Shown here piece after piece: positions 1 through 8,508 of a DNA stretch of 64,000 nucleotides. Location of the stretch: contig CAJYPV010000026.1 of the NCBI GenBank assembly GCA_913776825.1, positions 62,001-126,000 on the forward strand. Reading direction: 5' to 3'. The DNA comes from Burkholderiaceae bacterium (lineage in GTDB: Bacteria; Pseudomonadota; Gammaproteobacteria; Burkholderiales; Burkholderiaceae_C). The notes beneath the pieces are model-generated. The model was not told the DNA's origin. It did no database searches and saw only the letters and a list, made by a program, of their open reading frames with translations. The translations under genes and the position numbers were made by a program. Position 1 is the first letter of the stretch. Each line of letters opens with the position of its first letter.

Positions 1-1
1 C

Positions 2-196
2 GACACGGCCAAGAGCCTGCTGAAGTCCCGATCGCTCCCGTTCGAGGAGATCAAGATCGACGACGAAGACGAGCGCAAGGCCTTCTACGAGAAGTGCGGC
101 CCGTCGGTCCGGCAGATGCCGCAGATCTTCATCAATGACCAGCGGGTCGGCGGCGTCGCCGGCCTGCAGGCGGCGCTCGCACAGATCGCCAAATAA
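2..196 (+). CDS. Glutaredoxin, C-terminal part (gene enters from the left edge)
   Basis: Only the last 64 residues are inside the window, so the CxxC active site and the start lie to the left. What remains fits the second half of a class I glutaredoxin: a beta-strand ending in the cis-proline motif (QMPQIFIN), then the Gly-Gly turn (RVGGVAGL) that helps hold glutathione, and a short C-terminal helix. Glutaredoxins reduce protein and mixed disulfides with glutathione in the cytosol. The spacing of the cis-Pro and GG motifs and the TAA stop at 194-196 support the reading frame. Which glutaredoxin subtype it is (GrxC-like or a redoxin domain of a larger protein) cannot be decided from this half. 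Confidence 0.85.
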   Translation, partial: DTAKSLLKSRSLPFEEIKIDDEDERKAFYEKCGPSVRQMPQIFINDQRVGGVAGLQAALAQIAK

Positions 197-394
197 GCGG
201 CGGCGGATCACACGATCCGCCTGACCGATGGTCGGCGCAGGTGCTCACGGCCTGCGCCCGCTCCCAACTGCTGGCGTCGGCTTGCCCGGATGGCACCGAC
301 GTCGACCCCGCCGCAACCTCTCTCTTGAGGATGTGAGCCCGCGCGACCCGGCGCAGCATCGGCATCACCGCCTTTCGCGCCCCGGGAGCCCGCC

Positions 395-889
395 ATGTCC
401 TCACCACGCCTGCCCGACACCCCCACCGCCGACCAGGTGCTGGGCCATTTGCCCTGGCCCGACCAGGCCTTGCAGGCGGCGCGTCTGCAATTCGCGCAGA
501 CCAGTGCACTCAGCGCCGCCGGTTGGCATGGCCCGCACGACATCAAGACACTGATCGGCTTGCAGGGCCAGTTCCTGTGGTCGGAGGACGTCTTCCAGGT
601 GCGCACCATGCTGTTCGATTTCGATCCCGGCCATGGGGGATCGGAAGGGCGCTATCAGCTCTTCGGTGGCTGGACGCCGACCGAGCAGGGCCGCTTCCAA
701 TGCGTGCCCAACAACCCCGCGATCGGCTATGCCTTCATCGCGCTGCTGCCCGACGGTGGCGAACCGCGCACCGTGATCGTCAGCGGGATGATGACCGGCA
801 ACGACTGGAAGATCTACACCGCGGTGCTCAACAAGGTGGGCGCCAGCGGGCCGCAGTTGCCGCCGTTCAGTGCGGTCCGGTTGATGTGA
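395..889 (+). CDS. Conserved-looking protein of unknown function, first of a coupled pair
   Basis: This 164-residue protein starts at an ATG preceded by a GGGAGC ribosome-site-like stretch. It has no signal peptide or membrane segment. The central part (LFGGWTPTEQGRFQ, then NNPAIGYAFIALLPDGG) looks like a soluble beta-rich fold, but I recognise no family. Its TGA stop overlaps the ATG of the next gene by one base (TGATG), so the two are almost certainly translationally coupled and probably act together. Assigning a function would be a guess. Confidence 0.7.
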   Translation: MSSPRLPDTPTADQVLGHLPWPDQALQAARLQFAQTSALSAAGWHGPHDIKTLIGLQGQFLWSEDVFQVRTMLFDFDPGHGGSEGRYQLFGGWTPTEQGRFQCVPNNPAIGYAFIALLPDGGEPRTVIVSGMMTGNDWKIYTAVLNKVGASGPQLPPFSAVRLM

Positions 890-1368
890 TGACCGCCACC
901 CGCGTCGAGCCCGCCGTGACCGGGTTGCCGCCCAGCCTCGATCCGTGGCGCTTCTGGCGTTCGCTGATGCAGGGCGACCTGGCCAGCGCGGTGGCGGGCG
1001 GCGTGGCGCCGAACACCTTGGTTCAGCCGATCCTGCCCGGCTGGACGCTCAACATCAACAGCCACAACTCCAGCGCGCCGCAGACCGAAGCCGCCATCGT
1101 GTCGCAGCACAGCTATGGTCGGCAGATCGGCCGGATCGCGGATGCGCTGCACGCGCTGATCGCGGGCCTGTTTCCCGATGGCGCGCCGGCTGGCCCGCTG
1201 CAGCAGTTCCAGGCGCTGTGGCAGGCCATCGAGGCCGTGAAACGCCAAAGCGCGGCGGATCAGCTGACGGCCATCGCGGACAACCTGGCGCTGCTTCGAC
1301 GCGACGACCCGCCGGCGTACGAGCGCGCTCGCCGCGCCTTGGAGGCCGCGCTGCGCCAGAGCGCTTGA
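889..1368 (+). CDS. Protein of unknown function, second of a coupled pair
   Basis: This 159-residue protein starts at the ATG that overlaps the previous stop codon. A longer upstream reading in the same frame is rejected because it would run back through most of the previous gene. A distinctive stretch, LPGWTLNINSHNSSAPQTE followed by SYGRQIGRIADAL, occupies roughly residues 52-88. After it come Gln/Ala/Arg-rich amphipathic helices to the C-terminus. There is no secretion signal or membrane segment. The motif looks conserved, but I cannot name the family. Co-translation suggests a partner of the upstream product. Confidence 0.7.
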   Translation: MTATRVEPAVTGLPPSLDPWRFWRSLMQGDLASAVAGGVAPNTLVQPILPGWTLNINSHNSSAPQTEAAIVSQHSYGRQIGRIADALHALIAGLFPDGAPAGPLQQFQALWQAIEAVKRQSAADQLTAIADNLALLRRDDPPAYERARRALEAALRQSA

Positions 1369-1596
1369 GCGCTTGAGCGCTGACTGCTGAAGGGCTCGCC
1401 GAGAGGCTTTCGCCGCAGCGCTGCCTGCGCGTGGGCTGGCGCCGAGTCGTGCGCGCCGCTGCGCGCGTGCGCTGAGGAGGCCGATCGCCCCTCGCCCGAC
1501 ATCAGACCGTCGCCCGCGTTTGCGATGATGGGGGCCACTTCATTGCAGGATCGCCCGCCCGGCCGTGTGCATTGGGTGAGGGCACCATTGGCCACC

Positions 1597-2751
1597 ATGT
1601 CCGTTTCCTCCGAATCTGCCGCATCGATGACCTCCGACACGAGGGGCGCTGCGGGGCTGTCGTCGTCGACGGCGGTCGCCACGTCCTCGCGGTCCGCCGC
1701 GCTCACGTCGCTGCTGGGCATTCGCCTGCCGCTGATCCAGGCGCCGCTGGCCGGTGTGCAGGGATCGCGGCTGGCGATCGAGGTCAGCCGGGCCGGCGGG
1801 CTGGGGTCGCTGCCGGCCGCGCTGCTCAACGCGGAGACGCTGCGCAGCGAGCTGACCGCATTGCGCGACATGGGCCTGCCCTACCAGGTCAACTTCTTCG
1901 CCCACACGCCGCCCGCGCCGGACGACGCGCGGGAAACCCGCTGGCGCGAGCGCCTCGCGCCGTACTACGCCGAGTTCGGCATCGATCCCGCCACGATCCA
2001 GCCCGGCGCGGTCCGCCAGCCTTTCACCGAGGCCATCGCCGATCTGGTCGAGCCATTCCGGCCGCCGGTGGTGAGCTTCCATTTCGGCTTGCCGTCCCCG
2101 GCCTTGGTCGAGCGGGTCAAGCGGTGGGGCGCGGTGGTGCTGTCCAGCGCGACCACGGTCGATGAAGCCCGCTGGCTGGAGGCGCATGGCGTCGATGCAG
2201 TGATCGCGCAAGGCTGGGAGGCGGGCGGACACCGCGGCCACTTCCTCAGTCACGACCTGACCCTGCAGCCGGGCACGATGGCGCTGCTGCCGCAGGTGGT
2301 CGACGCGGTGAAGGTGCCGGTGATCGCCGCCGGCGGCATCGTCAATGCGGCGGGCATCCGCGCCGCGCTGGCACTGGGCGCGCACGCGGTGCAACTGGGC
2401 ACGGCGTTCCTGATGTGTGATGAGGCCACGACCAGCCAGGCGCATCGTCAGGTCTTGCGGCAGCCGGATCGGCATCACACGACCTTGACCAACCTGATGA
2501 CCGGTCGCCCGGCGCGGGGCATCGTCAATCGCCTGATGCGCGAGGTGGGCGCGCTCAACGACGTGGCGCCGGAGTTCCCGAACGCCAGCACCGCGCTCGG
2601 CCCGTTGCGCGCCAAGGCCGAGGCCGCGGGCTCGGGCGATTTTTCGCCGCTGTGGTCGGGTCAGAACTTCGCCGGCCTGCGCGAGATCGGCGCGGCGGCC
2701 TTGGTGGCGGAGCTGGCCTGGGCATTCGACCGCGCCGACGGCGCGGAGTGA
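1597..2751 (+). CDS. Nitronate monooxygenase (2-nitropropane dioxygenase family)
   Basis: A 384-residue FMN-dependent TIM-barrel enzyme. The family oxidises alkyl nitronates such as propionate 3-nitronate to carbonyl compounds and protects against nitro toxins. The core begins at LLGIRLPLIQAPLAGV about 45 residues in and carries the early GGLGSLPAA turn. GWEAGGHRG contains the family's catalytic histidine, AAGGIV and GTAFLMCDEA form the FMN phosphate sites, and MTGRPARGI lies near the end. An upstream in-frame ATG at 1525 has no ribosome site; 1597 and 1627 are both possible because the first 45 residues are a variable Ser/Ala-rich leader. I chose 1597, with a GAGG at moderate distance. The gene converges on an aldo/keto reductase. 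Confidence 0.85.
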   Translation: MSVSSESAASMTSDTRGAAGLSSSTAVATSSRSAALTSLLGIRLPLIQAPLAGVQGSRLAIEVSRAGGLGSLPAALLNAETLRSELTALRDMGLPYQVNFFAHTPPAPDDARETRWRERLAPYYAEFGIDPATIQPGAVRQPFTEAIADLVEPFRPPVVSFHFGLPSPALVERVKRWGAVVLSSATTVDEARWLEAHGVDAVIAQGWEAGGHRGHFLSHDLTLQPGTMALLPQVVDAVKVPVIAAGGIVNAAGIRAALALGAHAVQLGTAFLMCDEATTSQAHRQVLRQPDRHHTTLTNLMTGRPARGIVNRLMREVGALNDVAPEFPNASTALGPLRAKAEAAGSGDFSPLWSGQNFAGLREIGAAALVAELAWAFDRADGAE

Positions 2752-2771
2752 TCGGGCGCGGCCTCAGCGCT

Positions 2772-2801
2772 CCGTCGCGTGAGGCCGCCTCCGAGCGACG
2801 G
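2772..2801. terminator. Hairpin in the convergent gap after the nitronate monooxygenase gene
   Basis: CCGTCGC at 2772-2778 pairs with GCGACGG at 2795-2801, with an inner AGGC/GCCT pair. It sits between two converging genes and has no T-tract, so it may stabilise 3' ends rather than act as a full intrinsic terminator. Confidence 0.35.
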
Positions 2802-2850
2802 CGCCCTGTCGACAGCCCAAAGTGATCGCCATCGCCGCAGCGCGTGCGCG

Positions 2851-3870
2851 TCAGGGCAGCGCGGCGCCCCGGGCGGCTTCGTACAGGGCGTACCACTCGC
2901 CGCGGGACATCGTCATCGTCAGCGCATCGCCGCACGCGCGGATACGCGCCGGCTGGCTGGTGCCGATCACCGGCTGGATGCGCGCGGGATGGCGCATCAG
3001 CCAGGCGAGCACCACGCCTTCCGGACTCACGCCGTGCTGCTCCGCCAACTGGTGCACCAGCAGGCGTGCCGGTTCATCGCGTGGATCGGCGGCGGTGTCG
3101 CCGGTGAAACGTCCACGCGCCAGGGCGCTCCAGGCCTGCAGTTGAATGCCGTCCTGCTGGCACAGCTCCAGCGTGCCGCCCCAGGCCAGCGCACCAGGGC
3201 GTGCGGCCGCCTGACCGTCGTTGAAACAGGTGCCGGCGTCGATCGGCTCCAGATGGCCCAGTCCCAGCTCCAGCTGATTGGCGATCAGCGGCTGATCCAG
3301 CACCCGATTGAGCCAGGCGATCTGTCCCGCATGCATGTTGGACACGCCCAGGTGGCTCACCAGGCCGCGCAGCCGCAGCTGCTGGAAGGCCTCGGCGATC
3401 TCTTCCGGCGCCATCAGCGGATCGGGACGATGCAGCAACAGCAGGTCCAGCCGCTCGGTGCCCAGCCGACGCAGGCTGGCTTCGACCGCGCTCACGATGT
3501 AGTCGCGGCTCAGGTCGTAACGCTTCGGTCCCTGCTCATCGCTGAAGCGGATGCCGCACTTGCTCTGCAGCACGATGCGATCGCGCAGCGACGGCTGACG
3601 ACGCAGCAACTCGCCGAACACCGACTCGGCCTTGCCGAGGGTGTAGATGTCCGCGTGGTCGAACAGCGTGACGCCGATGTCCAGCGCGGCTTCGACCGCC
3701 GCATGGGCGTGAGCGAGATGATCAGCGGTCCAATCGGACGCGTCCCAACGCCCGCCCAAGCCCATGCATCCGAAGGCCAGTCGGCTGGCTTTGGGCAGAT
3801 GGCGTTGAAGCGGCAGGGCGAGCGAGGCGTCGGGCGTGCGGGTCGAGGCGGTGGCGGCGGTGGGGCTCAT
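2851..3870 (-). CDS. Aldo/keto reductase, YdhF-like
   Basis: A 339-residue NADPH-dependent oxidoreductase of the (beta/alpha)8 aldo/keto reductase superfamily. The catalytic tetrad is visible: Asp and Tyr in FDHADIYTLGKAE, Lys in LQSKCGIR and His in LLLLHRPDP. Conserved GVSNMHAGQI and the C-terminal coenzyme-site segment PVIGTSQPARI follow. The pattern and length fit the YdhF-type subgroup. The first 25 residues are a Thr/Ala-rich leader, so the true start could be slightly downstream. It is monocistronic and converges with the nitronate monooxygenase gene. The substrate cannot be inferred from sequence. Confidence 0.88.
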   Translation of the reverse strand: MSPTAATASTRTPDASLALPLQRHLPKASRLAFGCMGLGGRWDASDWTADHLAHAHAAVEAALDIGVTLFDHADIYTLGKAESVFGELLRRQPSLRDRIVLQSKCGIRFSDEQGPKRYDLSRDYIVSAVEASLRRLGTERLDLLLLHRPDPLMAPEEIAEAFQQLRLRGLVSHLGVSNMHAGQIAWLNRVLDQPLIANQLELGLGHLEPIDAGTCFNDGQAAARPGALAWGGTLELCQQDGIQLQAWSALARGRFTGDTAADPRDEPARLLVHQLAEQHGVSPEGVVLAWLMRHPARIQPVIGTSQPARIRACGDALTMTMSRGEWYALYEAARGAALP

Positions 3871-4091
3871 GGTGTCCAGACAGGAGGGCGGTCATCAGCA
3901 GCGGCTGCGCGGTTGCGCAGCCGGTCGGCATTGTGGCCCGAGTCGCGGAGCCTTTCGTGACCCCTTGGCGGCTTGGGACATCGCAAGACGGCGGCACGAC
4001 GGCGAGCGACGATGCCCCGTCCAAGGGTTTCTGGACGGGGTGTGGATGAGATCGATCATCGGCCGCTTGGCCGCGCGCATCGGCGCCGACG

Positions 4092-5147
4092 TCAAGCCGG
4101 CGCGATGTCGTTCGGCCGGACCGTCACCTCATGGCGCGACGGGGTCTTCACCACGTCGAAGCACACCGGCAGTGCCTGCGCGATGACACCGAAGTTGGTC
4201 CGCGTGTGCTCGGTGAGCGTGCCAACGCTGTAGCGCGCCGCACGACCCGTGTTGAGCACGGCCAGGGCCAAGGGCAGGGCCCATTGATCCGCCAGATGCT
4301 CGCCGACCGCGCCCTCGTCGGCCTGCGCCGCACGGACCGCACGCGCCAGGGCCGAGGCCACGGCTTCCGCCGACTGGCCGCGCTCGCCCAACTGGATCAG
4401 CAGATCGGTGCTGTGCTCATGCACCAGCGTGGCCATCAGCGCATTGCCGGGGCCCTCGTTCTGACGACAGGGCAGCTCGCGCAGTTGCTCGGATTCCCAG
4501 CCCAGCAGCCGCGCCAGTGCCGCCAGCTCGCGCTGGCTGACGCTGCGCGGCAAGCCGGGGGAGACCGCTTCCGCAAACGCCTCGATGGGCGCGCCGCGCT
4601 CCATCAGGTCGAACGGCTGCGGACCGTCGATCGCGGGCTCGATCAGCGCCTCGACCTCGCCGCCACCGGCCGGATAGAAGCCCATCCGGCGCAGCGTCAG
4701 GCTCAGGCCGACGCCCGTGCGCCGCACCAGCGGCGCGAAGCAGCGTTCCAGGAAGTGGAAGGGCGGGGCCATCGGGTTGTGCGTGCCGCCTTGCAGCCGC
4801 AGCCGGCTGGGCGCATCGGCCAGCATCAGCGGCGGCAGCACCGTTTGCAGCACCAGCAGGCAACTGCCGGCCGTGCCGACGGCGAAGTCATGGTCGCCCG
4901 CGCGCACCGGGCCGGGCGTGACGTGCAAGTCCTGCGAGCCCAGCGTCGCGCCCGTCACCGTGGCATCGGAAATCGCCTGTGCGGCGAGCACGCAGGCCAG
5001 ATGCTGGCGCATCAGGCCGGGCTTGGCGCGGCCGGCGCGGATGCGGGTGATCTGCAGCGGGCGGCCGGTGCACAGCGACAGCGCCAGGCCGGTCCGCAGG
5101 ATCTGGCCGCCGCCTTCGCCGGTGGCGCCGTCCAAATGAATCGGCAT
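4092..5147 (-). CDS. rtcA: RNA 3'-terminal phosphate cyclase RtcA
   Basis: RtcA uses ATP to convert RNA 3'-phosphate ends to 2',3'-cyclic phosphates through a covalent RtcA-AMP intermediate. Hallmarks are the N-terminal DGATGEGGGQILRT, the RAGRAKPGLMRQHL block, GTAGSCLLVLQTVLPP and GGTHNPMAPPF. GFYPAGGG follows, and the adenylated histidine lies in TEHTRTN about 37 residues from the end. I start at MPIHLDGATGEGGG (351 residues), which matches the family length. A further in-frame ATG at 5249 has a plausible ribosome site but would add a non-homologous 34-residue leader. The gene lies 155 bp downstream of rtcB on the same strand, the usual rtcBA order, so both probably come from the sigma-54 promoter upstream of rtcB. 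Confidence 0.93.
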   Translation of the reverse strand: MPIHLDGATGEGGGQILRTGLALSLCTGRPLQITRIRAGRAKPGLMRQHLACVLAAQAISDATVTGATLGSQDLHVTPGPVRAGDHDFAVGTAGSCLLVLQTVLPPLMLADAPSRLRLQGGTHNPMAPPFHFLERCFAPLVRRTGVGLSLTLRRMGFYPAGGGEVEALIEPAIDGPQPFDLMERGAPIEAFAEAVSPGLPRSVSQRELAALARLLGWESEQLRELPCRQNEGPGNALMATLVHEHSTDLLIQLGERGQSAEAVASALARAVRAAQADEGAVGEHLADQWALPLALAVLNTGRAARYSVGTLTEHTRTNFGVIAQALPVCFDVVKTPSRHEVTVRPNDIAPA

Positions 5148-5302
5148 GTTGGCGTCTCGGCGCAGCGCGGTCAGGAGTCGGGAAGCGTCGCGCTGAGTCG
5201 ATGTGGGTGCCGATGCCGAGAGGCTGGGCGTCAAAAGTGCTTCTGTCATGTCTCAATTCCGATCGGGCGATCCATCGACCGACCCATCCATCCATCCAAC
5301 CA

Positions 5303-6586
5303 TCAGCCCTTCACGCAGACCACCTGCTTCAGCGTGTGGACCACGTCCACCAGATCGCGCTGCGCATGCATCACCGCGTCGATGTCCTTGTAGGCCATCG
5401 GGATCTCATCGATCACATCGGCGTCCTTGCGGCATTCCACGCCGTCGGTCGCGGCGCGTTGGTCGGCCACGGTGAAGCGGCGCTTGGCCTCATTGCGGCT
5501 CATCGTGCGGCCGGCGCCGTGCGAGCAGCTTTCGAAGCTCTCCGGATGGCCCTTGCCGCGCACGATGTAGCTGCGCGCCCCCATGCTGCCGGGAATGATG
5601 CCGAGCTGGCCCTTCTTCGCGCTCACCGCTCCTTTGCGGGTCACGAAGACGTCTTCGCCGAAGTGGGTCTCCTTCTGGACATAGTTGTGGTGGCAATTCA
5701 CCGCTTCCAGATGGGTCTCGAAGGGCTTGCTGATCACCGACTTGGCCGCCGCGATGACGCGACGCATCATCGCCTCGCGGTTCAGCGCAGCGTATTTCTG
5801 CGCCCAGCCCACGGCGCGGACATAGTCGCCGAAGTAGCGGGCGCCTTCCTCGAAGTAGGCCAGGTCGATGTCCGGCAGATTCGCCTGCTGGCGGATCGCA
5901 TCCTGCTTGGCCAGCTCGATGAACATCGAGCCGATCGCATTGCCCACGCCGCGCGAGCCGGAGTGCAGCATGAACCAGACGAAGCCGGTCTCGTCCAGGC
6001 AGACCTCGATGAAGTGGTTGCCGGTGCCCAGCGTGCCCAGGTGCTTGCGGTTGTTGGTGTTCTTCAGCTTCGGATAGTCGCGGCAGAGCTCGTCGAACTC
6101 CGGCGCCAGTTGGGACCAGGACTGATCCACATCCGCCGGCACGTCATTCCAGGCGCCGACGTCACGACCGCGCGGCGTGCGGCCATGTGGCACCGCGCGT
6201 TCGATGGCGCTGCGCAGACCGCCGAGGTGGTCCGGCAGGTCGTTCGCGGTCAGCGTGGTCTTGCAGGCCATCATGCCGCAGCCGATGTCCACGCCCACCG
6301 CCGCCGGGATGATGGCCTTGAGCGTCGGGATCACCGAGCCGATGGTCGCGCCGATGCCCAGATGCACGTCCGGCATCGCCGCCACATGCTTGAAGACGAT
6401 CGGCAGGCGCGAGGCATTCGCCAGTTGGCGGCGGGCCTCCGATTCCACCGGCACGCCCTGGGTCCACATCTTGATCGGCACGCCGCCGGGGACTTGCTCT
6501 TCGTTGTAGTTCACGGCGGTGGTGGCTTCGGCGGAGGCGATGGCGGGCGCCTGGTCCACAGGCTTCTGGTCATTCAGCGTGGTCAT
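5303..6586 (-). CDS. rtcB: RNA-splicing ligase RtcB
   Basis: RtcB joins RNA ends carrying 2',3'-cyclic phosphate or 3'-phosphate to 5'-OH ends, using GTP and Mn2+. In bacteria it repairs cleaved tRNA and rRNA. The 427-residue sequence has all family signatures: PDVHLGIGATIG (about 72-83), GVDIGCGM with the metal-binding Cys (about 98-105), GTGNHFIEV, HSGSRGVGN (about 208-216) and CSHGAGRTMSR, whose His near 356 is the residue that becomes guanylylated. The start ATG follows GAGAAG. The first 30 residues are a variable leader. It is the first gene of the rtcBA operon, divergent from rtcR. Confidence 0.95.
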   Translation of the reverse strand: MTTLNDQKPVDQAPAIASAEATTAVNYNEEQVPGGVPIKMWTQGVPVESEARRQLANASRLPIVFKHVAAMPDVHLGIGATIGSVIPTLKAIIPAAVGVDIGCGMMACKTTLTANDLPDHLGGLRSAIERAVPHGRTPRGRDVGAWNDVPADVDQSWSQLAPEFDELCRDYPKLKNTNNRKHLGTLGTGNHFIEVCLDETGFVWFMLHSGSRGVGNAIGSMFIELAKQDAIRQQANLPDIDLAYFEEGARYFGDYVRAVGWAQKYAALNREAMMRRVIAAAKSVISKPFETHLEAVNCHHNYVQKETHFGEDVFVTRKGAVSAKKGQLGIIPGSMGARSYIVRGKGHPESFESCSHGAGRTMSRNEAKRRFTVADQRAATDGVECRKDADVIDEIPMAYKDIDAVMHAQRDLVDVVHTLKQVVCVKG

Positions 6587-6693
6587 GATTTCTTCTCGTT
6601 CTTTCTTTTGCTCTTTTGCTCTTGTGCTTGGCTGCTTGGCTGCTTTGCTTCATTCGTCGGGCGCATCCCTCGGCGCGCTCTGCCTGCTTCATC

Positions 6694-6710
6694 GCAATGG
6701 CCGTGCCAGG
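6694..6710 (-). promoter_or_regulatory. Sigma-54 promoter of the rtcBA operon
   Basis: Read on the minus strand, this is TGGCACGGCCATTGC: the -24 element TGGCAC and the -12 element TTGC with the correct spacing. It matches the consensus TGGCAC-N5-TTGC exactly. It points toward rtcB, leaving a leader of roughly 95 bases, and fits control by the sigma-54 activator RtcR encoded divergently. Confidence 0.9.
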
Positions 6711-6739
6711 TCTTGCCCGTGTCGAGCGATCGGAAAGTT

Positions 6740-6762
6740 AAGTCCTTGTCATCGTTGGACTT
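6740..6762. promoter_or_regulatory. Inverted repeat, candidate RtcR upstream activating site
   Basis: AAGTCC at 6740-6745 and GGACTT at 6757-6762 form an inverted repeat with an 11-bp gap. It lies about 30 bp upstream of the sigma-54 -24 element and on the rtcR side, where an enhancer-binding protein would sit. That it binds RtcR is inference. Confidence 0.4.
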
Positions 6763-6822
6763 TGCGGCTCTCCCTGGGTTCGGGAAGTCACCACCTGCCG
6801 ATCTGCCATGCCGGGGCGAAAA

Positions 6823-6836
6823 TAGCTCAAAAGCTA
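6823..6836. promoter_or_regulatory. Short inverted repeat just upstream of rtcR
   Basis: TAGCT-caaa-AGCTA lies 20 bp before the rtcR start codon, in a locally AT-richer stretch. It could be a second RtcR half-site pair or an autoregulatory site. The evidence is only the symmetry and position. Confidence 0.25.
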
Positions 6837-6855
6837 AACCCGTAGATGAGGGGCT

Positions 6856-8508
6856 ATGTCGAAGAAGACCGTGGTGATTGGATTCCTGGGTTCTCAATTG
6901 GACAGCGGGCAGGGCGCCGGTCGTTGGGAAAAATGGCGTCCGACCGTTTCCTTGGTCCAGCATGAGGATGCGGTGGTCGACCGCCTGGAGCTGCTCCATC
7001 ACCCGCGCCATGAGGAATTGGCGCGCCAGGTGAAACGGGACATCGCGCAGGTTTCCCCCGAGACCGAGGTGCGGCTGATCGAACTCGCGCTGGAGGACCC
7101 GTGGGACTTCGGCGAGGTCTACACCGCGCTGTACGACTGGGCGCAGGCCTATCCCTTCGATCCCGCGCGGGAAGACTACCGCGCCCACATCACCACCGGC
7201 ACCCACGTCGCGCAGATCTGCCTGTTCCTGATGGTGGAGGCCCGCTTCATTCCGGGCGTGCTGCTGCAGAGTTCGCCGCCGTCGCGGCAGCGCGCCGGCA
7301 ACCCCGGCACCATCGCGCTGATCGATCTGGACCTGTCGCGCTATGACCCGATTGCCAAGCGCTTCCAGGCCGCGCAGCGGGATGCGGTCACCTTTCTGAA
7401 GCGCGGCATCGCGACCCGCAATCCGCGATTCAATGCGCTGATCGAGGAAGTGGAGCGGGTCGCTGTCCGCTCCCGCGCGCCGATGCTGCTGGCCGGGCCG
7501 ACCGGCGCAGGCAAATCCTTCCTTGCTCGACGGATGTATGAGCTCAAGCGCTCGCGGCATCAGCTCGATGGGCTGTTTGTCGACGTCAACTGCGCCACCC
7601 TGCGCGGGGACGGCGCGGCCTCCACGCTGTTCGGCCACAAGAAGGGCGCGTTCACCGGCGCTGCGGCCGACCGACCGGGCCTGCTGAGGACCGCCCATCG
7701 CGGCCTGCTGTTCCTGGATGAGATCGGCGAGCTGGGCCTGGATGAACAAGCGATGCTGCTGAAGGCGATCGAGGAGAAACGCTTCCTGCCGGTGGGCGCC
7801 GACCGCGAGGTCGAGAGCGACTTCCAGCTGATCGCCGGCACCAACCGCGACCTGCGGACCGAGGTCGCGGCGGGTCGGTTCCGCGATGACTTGTTCGCGC
7901 GGATCAATCTCTGGACCTACAGCCTGCCGGGGTTGTCCGAGCGGCCGGAAGACATCGAGCCCAACCTGGAGCATCTGCTCGCGCAGGCCGCGCAGGACAC
8001 CGGTCGCGCGGTGCGCTTCCATGCCGAAGCCAAGGCCCGCTACCTGGCCTTCGCGCAGTCCGCGCAGGCGCCCTGGAACGGCAACTTCCGCGACCTGAGC
8101 GCCTCCATCACCCGGCTGGCGACGCTGGCCGAAGGCGGCCGCATCAGCCTGTCGCTGGTGGAGGCGGAAATCGACCGGCTGCGCTGGCTGTGGGATCGCG
8201 GGGACGGCGCGGCGCCGGCATCGCACGCGGCTGGCCAGTCGGGTCGACTCGGTGCACGGGCGGAAGCGCCAGTCGACCTGGTCGCCCTGTTGGGCGAGGA
8301 CGCCGTGCAGGCGATGGATTGGTTCGATCAACTGCAACTGGCCGCGGTGGTGCGGGTGTGCCGCGGGGCCCGTTCGCTCTCGGAGGCGGGGCGGCAACTG
8401 TTCCAGGCCAGCCGCGAGGCACGCAGCGTCGTCAACGATGCCGACCGGCTGCGCAAGTACCTGATGAAGTTCGGATTGAACTGGGATCGGGTCAGCGCGC
8501 CCGCCTGA
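6856..8508 (+). CDS. rtcR: RtcR, sigma-54-dependent activator with CARF sensor domain
   Basis: RtcR activates rtcBA with sigma-54 RNA polymerase when RNA damage produces its ligand. The 550-residue protein has an N-terminal CARF domain (about 1-180; VVIGFLGSQLD, then HITTGTHVAQ, a typical nucleotide-loop segment). The AAA+ domain follows, with Walker A GPTGAGKS (about 214-221), the sigma-54-contacting GAFTGA loop (264-269) and Walker B LLFLDE (about 284-289). A C-terminal helix-turn-helix (about 490-545) ends in SVVNDADRLRKYLMKFGL. CARF domains sense cyclic oligoadenylates in CRISPR systems; for RtcR, RNA fragments with 2',3'-cyclic phosphate ends are the proposed ligands. The start has an AGGGG ribosome site. 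Length and architecture match the family. Confidence 0.95.
   Translation: MSKKTVVIGFLGSQLDSGQGAGRWEKWRPTVSLVQHEDAVVDRLELLHHPRHEELARQVKRDIAQVSPETEVRLIELALEDPWDFGEVYTALYDWAQAYPFDPAREDYRAHITTGTHVAQICLFLMVEARFIPGVLLQSSPPSRQRAGNPGTIALIDLDLSRYDPIAKRFQAAQRDAVTFLKRGIATRNPRFNALIEEVERVAVRSRAPMLLAGPTGAGKSFLARRMYELKRSRHQLDGLFVDVNCATLRGDGAASTLFGHKKGAFTGAAADRPGLLRTAHRGLLFLDEIGELGLDEQAMLLKAIEEKRFLPVGADREVESDFQLIAGTNRDLRTEVAAGRFRDDLFARINLWTYSLPGLSERPEDIEPNLEHLLAQAAQDTGRAVRFHAEAKARYLAFAQSAQAPWNGNFRDLSASITRLATLAEGGRISLSLVEAEIDRLRWLWDRGDGAAPASHAAGQSGRLGARAEAPVDLVALLGEDAVQAMDWFDQLQLAAVVRVCRGARSLSEAGRQLFQASREARSVVNDADRLRKYLMKFGLNWDRVSAPA

Noticed and set aside
6856..8508. CRISPR-associated CARF effector
   Set aside because: The N-terminal CARF domain is present, but the AAA+ sigma-54 interaction domain with GAFTGA and the neighbouring rtcBA make it RtcR.
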